Below, in pieces: positions 56,862 to 64,000 of a stretch of DNA of 64,000 bases. The stretch is from Falsirhodobacter algicola. Lineage in GTDB: Bacteria > Pseudomonadota > Alphaproteobacteria > Rhodobacterales > Rhodobacteraceae. How positions within the stretch are numbered: the first letter of the stretch is position 1; each line of letters opens with the position of its first letter. The stretch lies in NCBI RefSeq assembly GCF_018279165.1, contig NZ_CP047289.1, positions 2,215,459 to 2,279,458 on the forward strand, written 5' to 3'. The translations under genes were made by a program, and so were the position numbers. Below the pieces are notes generated by a model. That model was not told the origin of the DNA. It worked only from the letters and a program-made list of their open reading frames with translations, and did no database searches.

Positions 56862-58273
56862 TGCGGATCGCGCTGCCGGTCATCGGAACGGTGGCGGCGT
56901 GGCGCGGGCATGTGCGCCGCCTTGCCGCCGAGGGCGTCGCCCCCGAGGCCGTCCGGTGGAGCGTCGGGGCCGAAACCCCGGACCTGCTCGATCCCGATCA
57001 CCCCCCCGTGCCCCCGCAGCGGCTGACCATCGCCCGCGATGCGCTGCGCGAGATCGAAACCGCACTCTGCCATCGTGATCCCGAACGCTTCGCCCGTGCC
57101 CATGCCCTCGTGCTGCGGCTGAATGACGGGCTGGTTTGGGGCGACCGGACGGATACGGCGATGCGCCGCCTGCTGGAACAGGCAAAGGCCGTGCGCCGCG
57201 ACATCCACAAGATGCACGCATTCGTCCGCTTTCGCGAGGTGCCGTCGGACGGTCCGCGCCGCGCCTTTGCCGCGTGGTTCGAGCCGGATCACCGGATTGT
57301 GGAGGCAGGAACCCCCTTCTTCGCCGATCGTTTCGGCGACATGGATTGGGTGATCGCAACCCCCGAGGTGACGGCCCGTTTCGACGGCACCCTGCGCTTC
57401 GAGGAGACGGGCGCCGCCGCGCCGCCGCCGCCCGATGCGACCGAGGATCTGTGGCGCACCTATTACGCCAGCATCTTCAACCCCGCCCGCGTGATGGTGA
57501 AGGCGATGCAGAGCGAGATGCCGAAGAAGTACTGGAAAAACCTGCCCGAGGCGGACCTGATCCCGGACCTGATCCGCGGCGCCGATGCCCGCGTGCGCGC
57601 CATGGCCGCGCGCGAGGCCGCCGAGGCCCCCGCGCGCCGCCTTGCCGCCGCCCGCACCATGGCCATGCCCGAACGCCCCACCCCCGAGGCCGGCACCTTG
57701 GAGGCGCTGGGCGCCGCCGCCGCCGTCTGCACCCGTTGCCCGCTATATGGCCCCGCCACCCAGACCGTCTTTGGCGAGGGGCCGCACGATGCCCCCATCG
57801 TCATCGTGGGCGAACAGCCGGGCGATCACGAGGATCTGGCGGGCCGCCCCTTCGTCGGCCCCGCCGGACGCGTCTTCGACGAAGAGGCGGCGGCGGCGGG
57901 CCTCGATCGCAGCCGCGTCTATGTCACGAATGCGGTGAAGCATTTCAAATTCGCCCCGCGCGGCAAGCGCCGCATCCACCAGCGCCCCGATACCGGCGAG
58001 GTGCGGGCCTGCACCCCATGGCTGGACGGCGAACTGGATCTGATCCGCCCGAAGCTGATCGTGGCGATGGGGGCGACGGCGCTGCAGGCGCTGACCGGCA
58101 AGGGCGAGGGCATCCTGAAGCGGCGCAGCACGATCGAGACGGGCCGCGCGGGCCTTCCGGTGCTGATCACCGTGCACCCGTCCTATCTTCTGCGCCTGCC
58201 GGACCCGGCGCTGGCGGCGGCGGAGCGGGCGCGCTTTCGCGAGGATCTGGCGCAGGCGGCGGGCTGGCTCTGA
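56861..58273 (+). CDS. UdgX-family uracil-DNA binding protein fused to a DUF4130 domain
   Basis: A 470-residue fusion. Residues 1-240 form the DUF4130 domain (PEAVRWSVGAETPDLL, HKMHAFVRFREV, YYASIFNPARVMVKAMQ). Residues about 275-465 form a family 4-type uracil DNA glycosylase: CTRCPLYGPATQTVFGEGP, GEQPGDHEDLAGRPFVGPAG and the UdgX-specific loop KRRIHQ (369-374) with H373, the residue that forms a covalent bond to DNA at uracil sites. Iron-sulfur cysteines lie around CTRC. It is coupled to the radical SAM gene. What DUF4130 does is not known. Confidence 0.93.
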   Translation: MRIALPVIGTVAAWRGHVRRLAAEGVAPEAVRWSVGAETPDLLDPDHPPVPPQRLTIARDALREIETALCHRDPERFARAHALVLRLNDGLVWGDRTDTAMRRLLEQAKAVRRDIHKMHAFVRFREVPSDGPRRAFAAWFEPDHRIVEAGTPFFADRFGDMDWVIATPEVTARFDGTLRFEETGAAAPPPPDATEDLWRTYYASIFNPARVMVKAMQSEMPKKYWKNLPEADLIPDLIRGADARVRAMAAREAAEAPARRLAAARTMAMPERPTPEAGTLEALGAAAAVCTRCPLYGPATQTVFGEGPHDAPIVIVGEQPGDHEDLAGRPFVGPAGRVFDEEAAAAGLDRSRVYVTNAVKHFKFAPRGKRRIHQRPDTGEVRACTPWLDGELDLIRPKLIVAMGATALQALTGKGEGILKRRSTIETGRAGLPVLITVHPSYLLRLPDPALAAAERARFREDLAQAAGWL

Positions 58274-58295
58274 CCGCTCACGATCCCACCCCATG

Positions 58296-58322
58296 AAAAA
58301 GGGCGCCCGCGGGGGCGCCCTT
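58296..58322 (-). terminator. Intrinsic terminator of the mscS-family gene
   Basis: On the minus strand AAGGGCGCCC pairs with GGGCGCCCTT around four bases, followed by a run of Ts, 17 bases after the stop. The stem may also serve the convergent udgX gene. Confidence 0.88.
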
Positions 58323-58338
58323 CGTCCATCCGGCAGGA

Positions 58339-60555
58339 TCAGTCCTGCGGCGGATCGTCGGCGGATGCGGCCAGCGTCCCCTCGATCGCGGGGGCGGCGC
58401 TGGACATGGAGATGACCTTCGCCATCTCCGGCGAGACGTGCAGCGTGCGCTGCGGGAAGGGAATCTCGATCCCGCGTTCGTCGAACACTTCCTTGACCAG
58501 CTGGTTGAAGCGGCGACCAACGCCCCAATGCTTGCCCGGCAGGGTCAGCACGCGGCAGCGGATGACGACCGCGTTGTCGCCAAAGCTGATCACGCCCTGC
58601 ATCTCGAAGGGCTGGGTCACGAATTCGGCCTGTTCCGGCTCCTTCATCAGGCGGTCATAGGCCTCCTGCAGGGCGGCCTTGGCGGCTTCGATGTCGGTGT
58701 CGTAGGCGACGCCGATCTCGGCCAGATGGGCACCGAAGTCGCGGGTCATGTTCGTCACCGTATCGACCGAGGAGAACGGCACGATATGTACCGACCCGTC
58801 GAGCGAGCGCAGGCGCACGGTGCGGATGTTCACCTTCTCGACCCCGCCCGAGACGGAGCCGACGGCCACCACGTCGCCGACGTTGATCGCGTTTTCAAGC
58901 TGGATGAAGACGCCGGTGATGACATCCTGCACCAGCTTCTGCGCGCCGAAACCGATGGCGAGGCCGATGACGCCGGCACCGGCCAGAAGGGGCGCGATGT
59001 TGATGCCGATTTGCGACAGGGTGATCATGGTCGCAAGGATCACGATGGCGATGGTGAACCCGTTGCGGAACAGCGACAGCAGCGTCTTGGTGCGGTTCGT
59101 CGGGTCCTGCCCGCCGATGCCATGCGCCAGCCGGTATTCGATCCACGCATCCACCGCTGCCCAGATCATGGCGGCGATCAGCGCGATCATCAGCGCCGAG
59201 AGGATGCGCCAGATGGCCACCTGCGTCACCGGGTCCTGCAGCATGTTGGCACTGACCCAGCCCCAGCCCGAGAGCGCCAGCGACAGCGCAAAGAGGATGA
59301 GGAAAGCCGCCGCCACCCATGACAGGATCATCACCACCGTGTTGACCCGCGGCCCGAGGGCAGGGGACACGGCGCTCAGGAATTCCGGGATGCGCAGATT
59401 GATTTGGCTGGAGGAGCGCAGGAGCCGCATCCCGATCAGCAGCAGCAACACCGCCCCGATGGTGAACAGCGTTCCGCGCAGCACGACCGAACTGATCAGC
59501 TCGGGGCGGGTGACGATGATGAACCACGAATAGAAGATGTAGATCGTCGCAAGCGCGGGCCAGACCGCACGCCATGCGTGCTGCGCCCCGGCCGCCACGG
59601 CGGAACCGGCGCTGCTGTCGCCCAGAACGCGGTCGCCCCGCGCCTTGTCCAGCGCATTGGCGATGCGCCGGATGGCGATGAAGCCCAGCACCAGCGCCAC
59701 CGTGGCGATCAGCGTGCGCATAGGCCGCACCGCGCTGTAGCCGAGCCAGTCGCGCGTCAGCGGCTGCACGAAGAGGAAGCCCTGAATCGCCACGCCCGAG
59801 ATCAACACGAGCTGGCGGTAGATCACCTCCTGCGCGCCGGGAGCGAGGACGCTCAGCGTCGGTTCCAGATCGGCATTGGGGCTGTTGATCGCCCGCAGGA
59901 CGATGCGCACGCCCCCGAACAGCAGGAAGGCGTTCAGATACAGCGTCTGCGCCGTGGTCGGCGCCCCCGTCCGCGAAAAGACGAACGAGGCCAGCAGATA
60001 CCCCACCGCCCATGCCAGCACGACCGACACCGCGCGCAGCAGCGTCAGGATCACCGTGGCGCGCACCCGCAGCCAGAACCCGGCCGTGGGGGGCGGCGAA
60101 TGGCGCCCGGCCACCGCATTCGCCCCGCGCAGCAGCACCATGCCGATCACGATGGTGGTGAGGATGGTCAGCAGAAGCTGGATCGCATCGGCGCGAAAGG
60201 CCGAACTGTCCTCCAGATCGCCCAGAACGCCGATGCTGTCGGTCAATTCGCCCCAGACGCGGCGCATCTCGGACAGGAACTCCTTGCCCGCCGTCGCCGT
60301 CGAGGCGGCGACCTGCTGGGCCAGCGCGGGGGGGAGCTGTTCCTCCTCGTCGGTGCCGGTGGTGTCGTCCTCGGCGGCCTGAAGCCGCTCGGTCAGGGCG
60401 GCGCGGGCCGTGTCGTCGTTGAGAACGTCGAGCAGGCGCTGGACGGCCTCGTCCGACGATATGGAGGACGTCTCGGAAGTCGCCGCCTCCTGTGCGATGC
60501 CGCCAAGGGGCAGCACCGCGATCAGAAGGGCGGCGAAGAAGGTGCGGAGGAACAT
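58339..60555 (-). CDS. MscS-family mechanosensitive channel, large form
   Basis: A 738-residue channel. Signal peptide 1-21 ends IAQ; a Glu/Asp-rich periplasmic region (about 22-120) precedes about ten spans. The pore helix GAGVIGLAIGFGAQKLVQDVITG (in parts) and the FIQLENAINVGDVV beta domain of MscS lie at about 540-590, then the vestibule alpha/beta domain (about 620-705). It opens under osmotic downshock. Larger than E. coli MscS (286 residues), like the DUF3772/MscK-type branch. It is 38 bases downstream of the zinc peptidase gene. Confidence 0.93.
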   Translation of the reverse strand: MFLRTFFAALLIAVLPLGGIAQEAATSETSSISSDEAVQRLLDVLNDDTARAALTERLQAAEDDTTGTDEEEQLPPALAQQVAASTATAGKEFLSEMRRVWGELTDSIGVLGDLEDSSAFRADAIQLLLTILTTIVIGMVLLRGANAVAGRHSPPPTAGFWLRVRATVILTLLRAVSVVLAWAVGYLLASFVFSRTGAPTTAQTLYLNAFLLFGGVRIVLRAINSPNADLEPTLSVLAPGAQEVIYRQLVLISGVAIQGFLFVQPLTRDWLGYSAVRPMRTLIATVALVLGFIAIRRIANALDKARGDRVLGDSSAGSAVAAGAQHAWRAVWPALATIYIFYSWFIIVTRPELISSVVLRGTLFTIGAVLLLLIGMRLLRSSSQINLRIPEFLSAVSPALGPRVNTVVMILSWVAAAFLILFALSLALSGWGWVSANMLQDPVTQVAIWRILSALMIALIAAMIWAAVDAWIEYRLAHGIGGQDPTNRTKTLLSLFRNGFTIAIVILATMITLSQIGINIAPLLAGAGVIGLAIGFGAQKLVQDVITGVFIQLENAINVGDVVAVGSVSGGVEKVNIRTVRLRSLDGSVHIVPFSSVDTVTNMTRDFGAHLAEIGVAYDTDIEAAKAALQEAYDRLMKEPEQAEFVTQPFEMQGVISFGDNAVVIRCRVLTLPGKHWGVGRRFNQLVKEVFDERGIEIPFPQRTLHVSPEMAKVISMSSAAPAIEGTLAASADDPPQD

Positions 60556-60593
60556 GTCTCGCCTTTTTCCTGCTTCGTTTCGTCTTCGGCCGT

Positions 60594-61628
60594 TCAGCCG
60601 ACCTTGGTCCCGTGATGGCGGGATTGTTCCGGGGCTTCAACCCCAAGGGGCGCCGCATCCCGGATCAGCTGGAGCATATAGCCCATCTTCCGCGTCACGG
60701 CAGGGGAGGGGGCGAATGGATAGAAATCGTTATGCCCCATGGAGCGGTTCATCGCGTTCATCGCCGTCGACAGCGGCACCCACGCCGCCATCAGCGTGTC
60801 GATATCCGGCAGATCATGCGCATCGTCAAAGCCCATCCCCGACGGGTCGAGCCCATAATGACGCGCCGTATCCAGCCCGTCGATGATGTGCAGAAGATGC
60901 GCCCATGTCTCGGCCCAATCCTCCCACGGATGGGCGGTCGCGTATTCGGAGATGAAGGCCTCGCGCCAATCGGCGGGCGGCCCTTCGGTGTAATGGCGCT
61001 GCAGGGCGGCGGCGTAATCTTGGCGCGCATCGCCGAAGATGCGGGCGCATTCCGCCTCGCGCCCCGCCTCGCGGACCAGCACCTCCCAGTAGTAATGGCC
61101 GACCTCGTGGCGCAGATGGCCCAGAAGGGTGCGCAGCGGCTCCCCCATGGCGACGCGGCGGGCCTCGCGTTCGTCGTCATCGGCCTCGGCGATGTTGAGG
61201 GTGATCTCCCCCTCCATATGGCCGGTCATGACCTTGTGGACCACCGATCCGTCGGGGGCGATCTCATCGCCCATGAAGCAGAACCGCAGCGCCTTGCCGC
61301 TCGGCGATATCCGGGGCAGGTGCAGCGCGTTCAGCGTATCGTAGAGCCGCCGCTTCGCCGTCTCCACGACCGTCCAGCGTTCGAGGTTTCCCGGCACCGA
61401 CAGATCGGGGATCACCTTGGTATCGGCGCAGCAGACGCAGAGCGCCCCGTCCTGCGGCGCCAGCCAGTTGCAGGCGATGAGGTCGCGATTGGCGCAGGCG
61501 GCGCGGTCGCCCCGCTCCACCATGGCGCGCGTGGCCGGATCGAAGGCCAGTTGCGCCCCGCAGGCCAGACATTGGGTATTGCGGAAGTGGGTTCTGTTCC
61601 GGCAGACCGGGCAGGAGAAGCGTTTCAT
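60594..61628 (-). CDS. Putative zinc-binding peptidase (DUF2248-type)
   Basis: A 344-residue cytoplasmic protein. An N-terminal zinc ribbon has C6-x2-C9 and C20-x2-C23; a second cysteine-rich part is at 45-67. H174-E-x-x-H178 (RHEVGHYYWE) is a gluzincin-type zinc site and ETWAHLLHIIDGLDTA near 250 supplies a third ligand region. The family is called zinc-binding peptidase but its target is unknown. Its promoter element (GGAAC-N16-CGTT, 61660-61684) is an exact EcfG consensus match. The mscS gene follows by 38 bases and may be cotranscribed. Confidence 0.85.
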   Translation of the reverse strand: MKRFSCPVCRNRTHFRNTQCLACGAQLAFDPATRAMVERGDRAACANRDLIACNWLAPQDGALCVCCADTKVIPDLSVPGNLERWTVVETAKRRLYDTLNALHLPRISPSGKALRFCFMGDEIAPDGSVVHKVMTGHMEGEITLNIAEADDDEREARRVAMGEPLRTLLGHLRHEVGHYYWEVLVREAGREAECARIFGDARQDYAAALQRHYTEGPPADWREAFISEYATAHPWEDWAETWAHLLHIIDGLDTARHYGLDPSGMGFDDAHDLPDIDTLMAAWVPLSTAMNAMNRSMGHNDFYPFAPSPAVTRKMGYMLQLIRDAAPLGVEAPEQSRHHGTKVG

Positions 61629-61659
61629 CGGGGCCGCCGTTCGCAAGGGTTCGCATCCG

Positions 61660-61684
61660 AACGGTCGGAACGGCCCCCGGTTCC
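61660..61684 (-). promoter_or_regulatory. EcfG-like promoter for the zinc peptidase (and perhaps mscS)
   Basis: On the minus strand GGAAC (61684-61680), 16 bases, CGTT (61663-61660), 32 bases above the start codon. It is an exact match to the general-stress sigma consensus. Confidence 0.6.
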
Positions 61685-61774
61685 GGCAAGCTGTCGCCGC
61701 ACCTGCGGCAATTCGCTTGCCGCCTGACGCAATCGTGGCTTCTTGCACACCGGACCTTGGGTTAAACGCGAATC

Positions 61775-64000
61775 ATGGACATCACGCTTCTGGTGGGCAT
61801 CACCGCCATCCTCTTTCTGGTGATCTCGATATCGGAGCCGCTCGCCGCGCGCCTGCGCCTGCCCTACAGCGTGGTGCTGGCGGTGGTCGGGGCGGCGCTC
61901 GGCACGCTCGCGCTGGGGTTGCAGACGACCGATGCCGGCCTTGGGCCGGAACTGCGCGAGGCGCTGGCGCTGCCGATCAAATCCTCGGTCTTCCTCGTGG
62001 TGTTCCTGCCGACGCTGCTGTTTGAGGTGTCGCTCGGCCTCAACGTGCGGCGGATGGTCGATGACTGGGTGCCGATCCTCGTGATGGCGGTGCTGGCGGT
62101 GCTGGCGGCGACGCTGGTGATCGGCTTTGCGCTGCATCCGTTCAGTTCGATGCCGCTGGTGGGCTGCCTCCTCTTGGGGGCGATCGTCTCCACCACCGAT
62201 CCGTCGGCGGTGGTCAGCATCTTCCGCAACGTCGCCGCCCCGCAGCGTCTGATGCGCATCGTCGAAGGCGAGAGCCTTCTGAACGACGCCGCCGCCATCG
62301 CGCTCTTCGGCTTCTTCCTGACCTATGTGATGGCGGGGGTGCCGAACCCGACGCTGCTGTCGGGCTTCGGCACCTTCCCATGGCTCTTGGGCGGGGGGCT
62401 GCTGGTCGGCCTCGTGCTGGGGCGCATCGCCGTGGAGGGGATGCGCGTGATGCCGGGCCACCCCTTGGCGCAGATCTCGGTCAGCGTGGCGCTGCCCTAC
62501 ATCACCTTCATCGCCGCCGAGGAGATGGGCGTGTCGGGCGTGGTCGCCGTGGTGGGGGCGGGGCTGCTTTTGAACATCGCCGGCCCGTCGCGCCTTGCGC
62601 CCGCCACATGGGCGCAGCTGCGCGAGTTGTGGGGCCTGCTGGCGCATTGGGCCGGGGCGCTGATCTTCGTGCTGGCGGCGCTGCTGATCCCGCGCCTGCT
62701 GACGGATGTCCGCCCGCACGATCTGTTCCTGATCCTCGTCGTGGCGGCGGCGGCCTTCGCCTCGCGCGCGCTGATCCTGTGGGGGGTGATCCCGGCGCTG
62801 CGCGCGGTGAAACTGTCGCCGCGGGTGGAACCGGCCTACCGCGCCGCGATCCTGTGGGGCGGTCTGCGCGGGGCCGTCACGCTGGCGCTGGCGCTGGCGG
62901 TCACGGAAAACGCGCTCGTTCCCGGCAACATCAAGCGGGAGATCGGCATCCTCGCCACCGGCTATGTCCTCTTCACGCTGTTCGTGCAGGGCACGACGCT
63001 GCGCCGCGTGATCCGGCGGCTGGGCCTTGCGCGCCTGTCGCCGCTGGATCTGGCGCTGTCCAATCAGGTGATCGCGGTCGCGTTGCAGAACGTGCGCGAA
63101 GAGGTCGCGGATTCGGTGCGCGAACACGAACTCTCGCGCGATATCGTCCGCTCCGAGGCCAAGCGCTTCGGTCAGCGGCTGGAGAACGCCGTTCAGCGGG
63201 CCGAACAGACGAACGAGATCAGCGACCGCGAACGCATCACGCTCGGCCTCGTGGCGCTGGCCGTGCGCGAGCGGGAGGAGATCCTCGACAGCTTCCGCGA
63301 GCAGTTGATCACCACGCGGTTGGTGGAACGGATGCTGTCGGATGCCGAATACCTGATCGAGCGGACGCGCCAGCAGGGCCGGGACGGCTACCGCGCCGCC
63401 TCGCGCCGCAGCATCACGGCGGGGCCGGTGGCGCGGGCCGCCGTCATCGTGCACAATCGGCTGGGCCTGTCGGGGCCGCTGGCGAACCTCGTGGCGGACC
63501 GTTTCGACATCCTGCTGAACCAGCGCACGATCCTGCGCCACCTGCATCTCTATATCGATCAGAAGGTGCGCCGCCTCTATGGGCGCCGCGTGTCGGATCT
63601 GCTGCACGAACTTCTGAAACGCCGCGAGGAAGAGGCCGAGCGCGCCTTGGAAAGCCTCCATCTGCAATACCCCTCCTATACCGAGGAGATGGAGCGCCGT
63701 TACATCCGCCGCGCCGCCCTGCGGATGGAGGAACGGCAGTACAAGGCGCTCTTGGATGACGGTCTGATCGGGCCGGAGCTTCATGCCACGCTCTGCGGCG
63801 CCATCGCGCGCGAACGGACCAAGAGCCTGACGCGCCCGCGTCTGGATCTGGCCGTCCACAAGGACGAATTGATCCGCCAGTTCCCCCTGTTCTCCGGCAT
63901 GGACGAGGATCAGCGCCGGGCGCTGGCAAAGGCGATGTACACCTTCTACGCCCAACCCGGAGAGATTCTGGTGCGGCGCGGAGAGACGGCGCGGCGGGTG
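61775..64000 (+). CDS. CPA1-family cation/proton antiporter with C-terminal cyclic-nucleotide-binding domain (truncated by window end)
   Basis: The open frame gives 742 residues and continues past the window. About twelve spans (1-415) include the ion-binding TDPSAVVSIFRN and GESLLNDAAAIALF motifs and GGLRGAVTLALAL of NhaP-type Na+/H+ antiporters. A long charged, helical cytoplasmic part (about 425-690) resembles eukaryotic NHE regulators and ends in the start of a cyclic-nucleotide-binding domain (LIRQFPLFSGMDEDQRRAL...PGEILVRRGE). It would expel Na+ or K+ in exchange for protons, controlled by a nucleotide. No ribosome binding site stands out before ATG 61775. Confidence 0.92.
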   Translation, partial: MDITLLVGITAILFLVISISEPLAARLRLPYSVVLAVVGAALGTLALGLQTTDAGLGPELREALALPIKSSVFLVVFLPTLLFEVSLGLNVRRMVDDWVPILVMAVLAVLAATLVIGFALHPFSSMPLVGCLLLGAIVSTTDPSAVVSIFRNVAAPQRLMRIVEGESLLNDAAAIALFGFFLTYVMAGVPNPTLLSGFGTFPWLLGGGLLVGLVLGRIAVEGMRVMPGHPLAQISVSVALPYITFIAAEEMGVSGVVAVVGAGLLLNIAGPSRLAPATWAQLRELWGLLAHWAGALIFVLAALLIPRLLTDVRPHDLFLILVVAAAAFASRALILWGVIPALRAVKLSPRVEPAYRAAILWGGLRGAVTLALALAVTENALVPGNIKREIGILATGYVLFTLFVQGTTLRRVIRRLGLARLSPLDLALSNQVIAVALQNVREEVADSVREHELSRDIVRSEAKRFGQRLENAVQRAEQTNEISDRERITLGLVALAVREREEILDSFREQLITTRLVERMLSDAEYLIERTRQQGRDGYRAASRRSITAGPVARAAVIVHNRLGLSGPLANLVADRFDILLNQRTILRHLHLYIDQKVRRLYGRRVSDLLHELLKRREEEAERALESLHLQYPSYTEEMERRYIRRAALRMEERQYKALLDDGLIGPELHATLCGAIARERTKSLTRPRLDLAVHKDELIRQFPLFSGMDEDQRRALAKAMYTFYAQPGEILVRRGETARRV

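Noticed and set aside
60626..60630. A minus-strand GGAAC upstream of the mscS-family gene
   Set aside because: It lies within the zinc peptidase coding region and has no GTT at the required spacing.
61667..61671. A plus-strand GGAAC that might start a stress promoter for the antiporter
   Set aside because: No GTT follows at 16 or 17 bases, unlike the minus-strand element in the same gap.

Overview
The window is a 64 kb stretch of high-GC chromosome from an alphaproteobacterium, most likely of the order Rhodobacterales (Rhodobacter/Paracoccus-like). The reasons are the codon bias, the order ruvC-ruvA-ruvB / ybgC-tolQRAB-pal-cpoB / tilS-ftsH, a TrcR-type (DUF1013) cell-cycle regulator, COQ9, a DUF1127 protein and LexA-like GAAC-N7-GAAC sites. 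Genes are packed tightly, with many 1-4 base start/stop overlaps and no gap over about 210 bases. I saw no rRNA, tRNA, CRISPR array, insertion sequence or prophage. Gene starts were chosen from ribosome binding sites and family alignments recalled from knowledge; no database search was run.

Region 1 (1-7670) is a catabolic island. A minus-strand operon encodes a polar-amino-acid-type ABC importer, a dihydrodipicolinate-synthase-family dehydratase/aldolase resembling L-2-keto-3-deoxyarabonate dehydratase, and a fumarylacetoacetase-family hydrolase. Divergent to it are a UxaA-family sugar-acid dehydratase and a GntR regulator with two winged helices. Between them lie a perfect 26-bp dyad and an FNR-like box. 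Region 2 (7658-15374) is a second importer operon: a GntR/FCD regulator, a peptide-binding protein, two permeases, a gamma-glutamyltransferase homologue and a fused double ATPase, which suggests uptake and cytoplasmic cleavage of gamma-glutamyl peptides.

Region 3 (15533-32129) carries malQ, a ferritin-like DUF892 protein with manganese catalase, mscL, an Lrp regulator, rpsU, coq9 with a quinone oxidoreductase, RNase T2, trcR, msrA, priA, a transaldolase, prmA, DUF1127 and ruvCAB with htpX inserted. Region 4 (32126-41064) is the Tol-Pal envelope cluster followed by tilS and ftsH. Region 5 (41113-49143) has the ligase-associated repair pair pdeM-lhr, a YmdB-type phosphodiesterase, an SLC13-type transporter, yebC, and LysE and DMT exporters. 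Region 6 (49128-64000) has glgX-glgC and treY (glycogen/trehalose), a PRC-barrel protein, a radical SAM plus UdgX repair operon, an MscS channel, a zinc peptidase and a truncated cation/proton antiporter with a cyclic-nucleotide-binding domain.

The most interesting thing in the window is a shared promoter pattern. Six sites read GGAAC, exactly 16 bases, then CGTT or GGTT. They lie at sensible distances upstream of malQ, the DUF892-catalase pair, glgC-glgX, treY, the PRC-barrel gene and the zinc peptidase. This matches the known EcfG general-stress sigma factor consensus (GGAAC-N16/17-CGTT) and ties trehalose/glycogen metabolism, peroxide defence and three less understood genes into one apparent stress regulon. 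A second regulatory find is an exact alphaproteobacterial LexA box (GAAC-N7-GAAC) ending two bases before the start of the radical SAM-UdgX operon, predicting SOS control of that little-studied repair pair.
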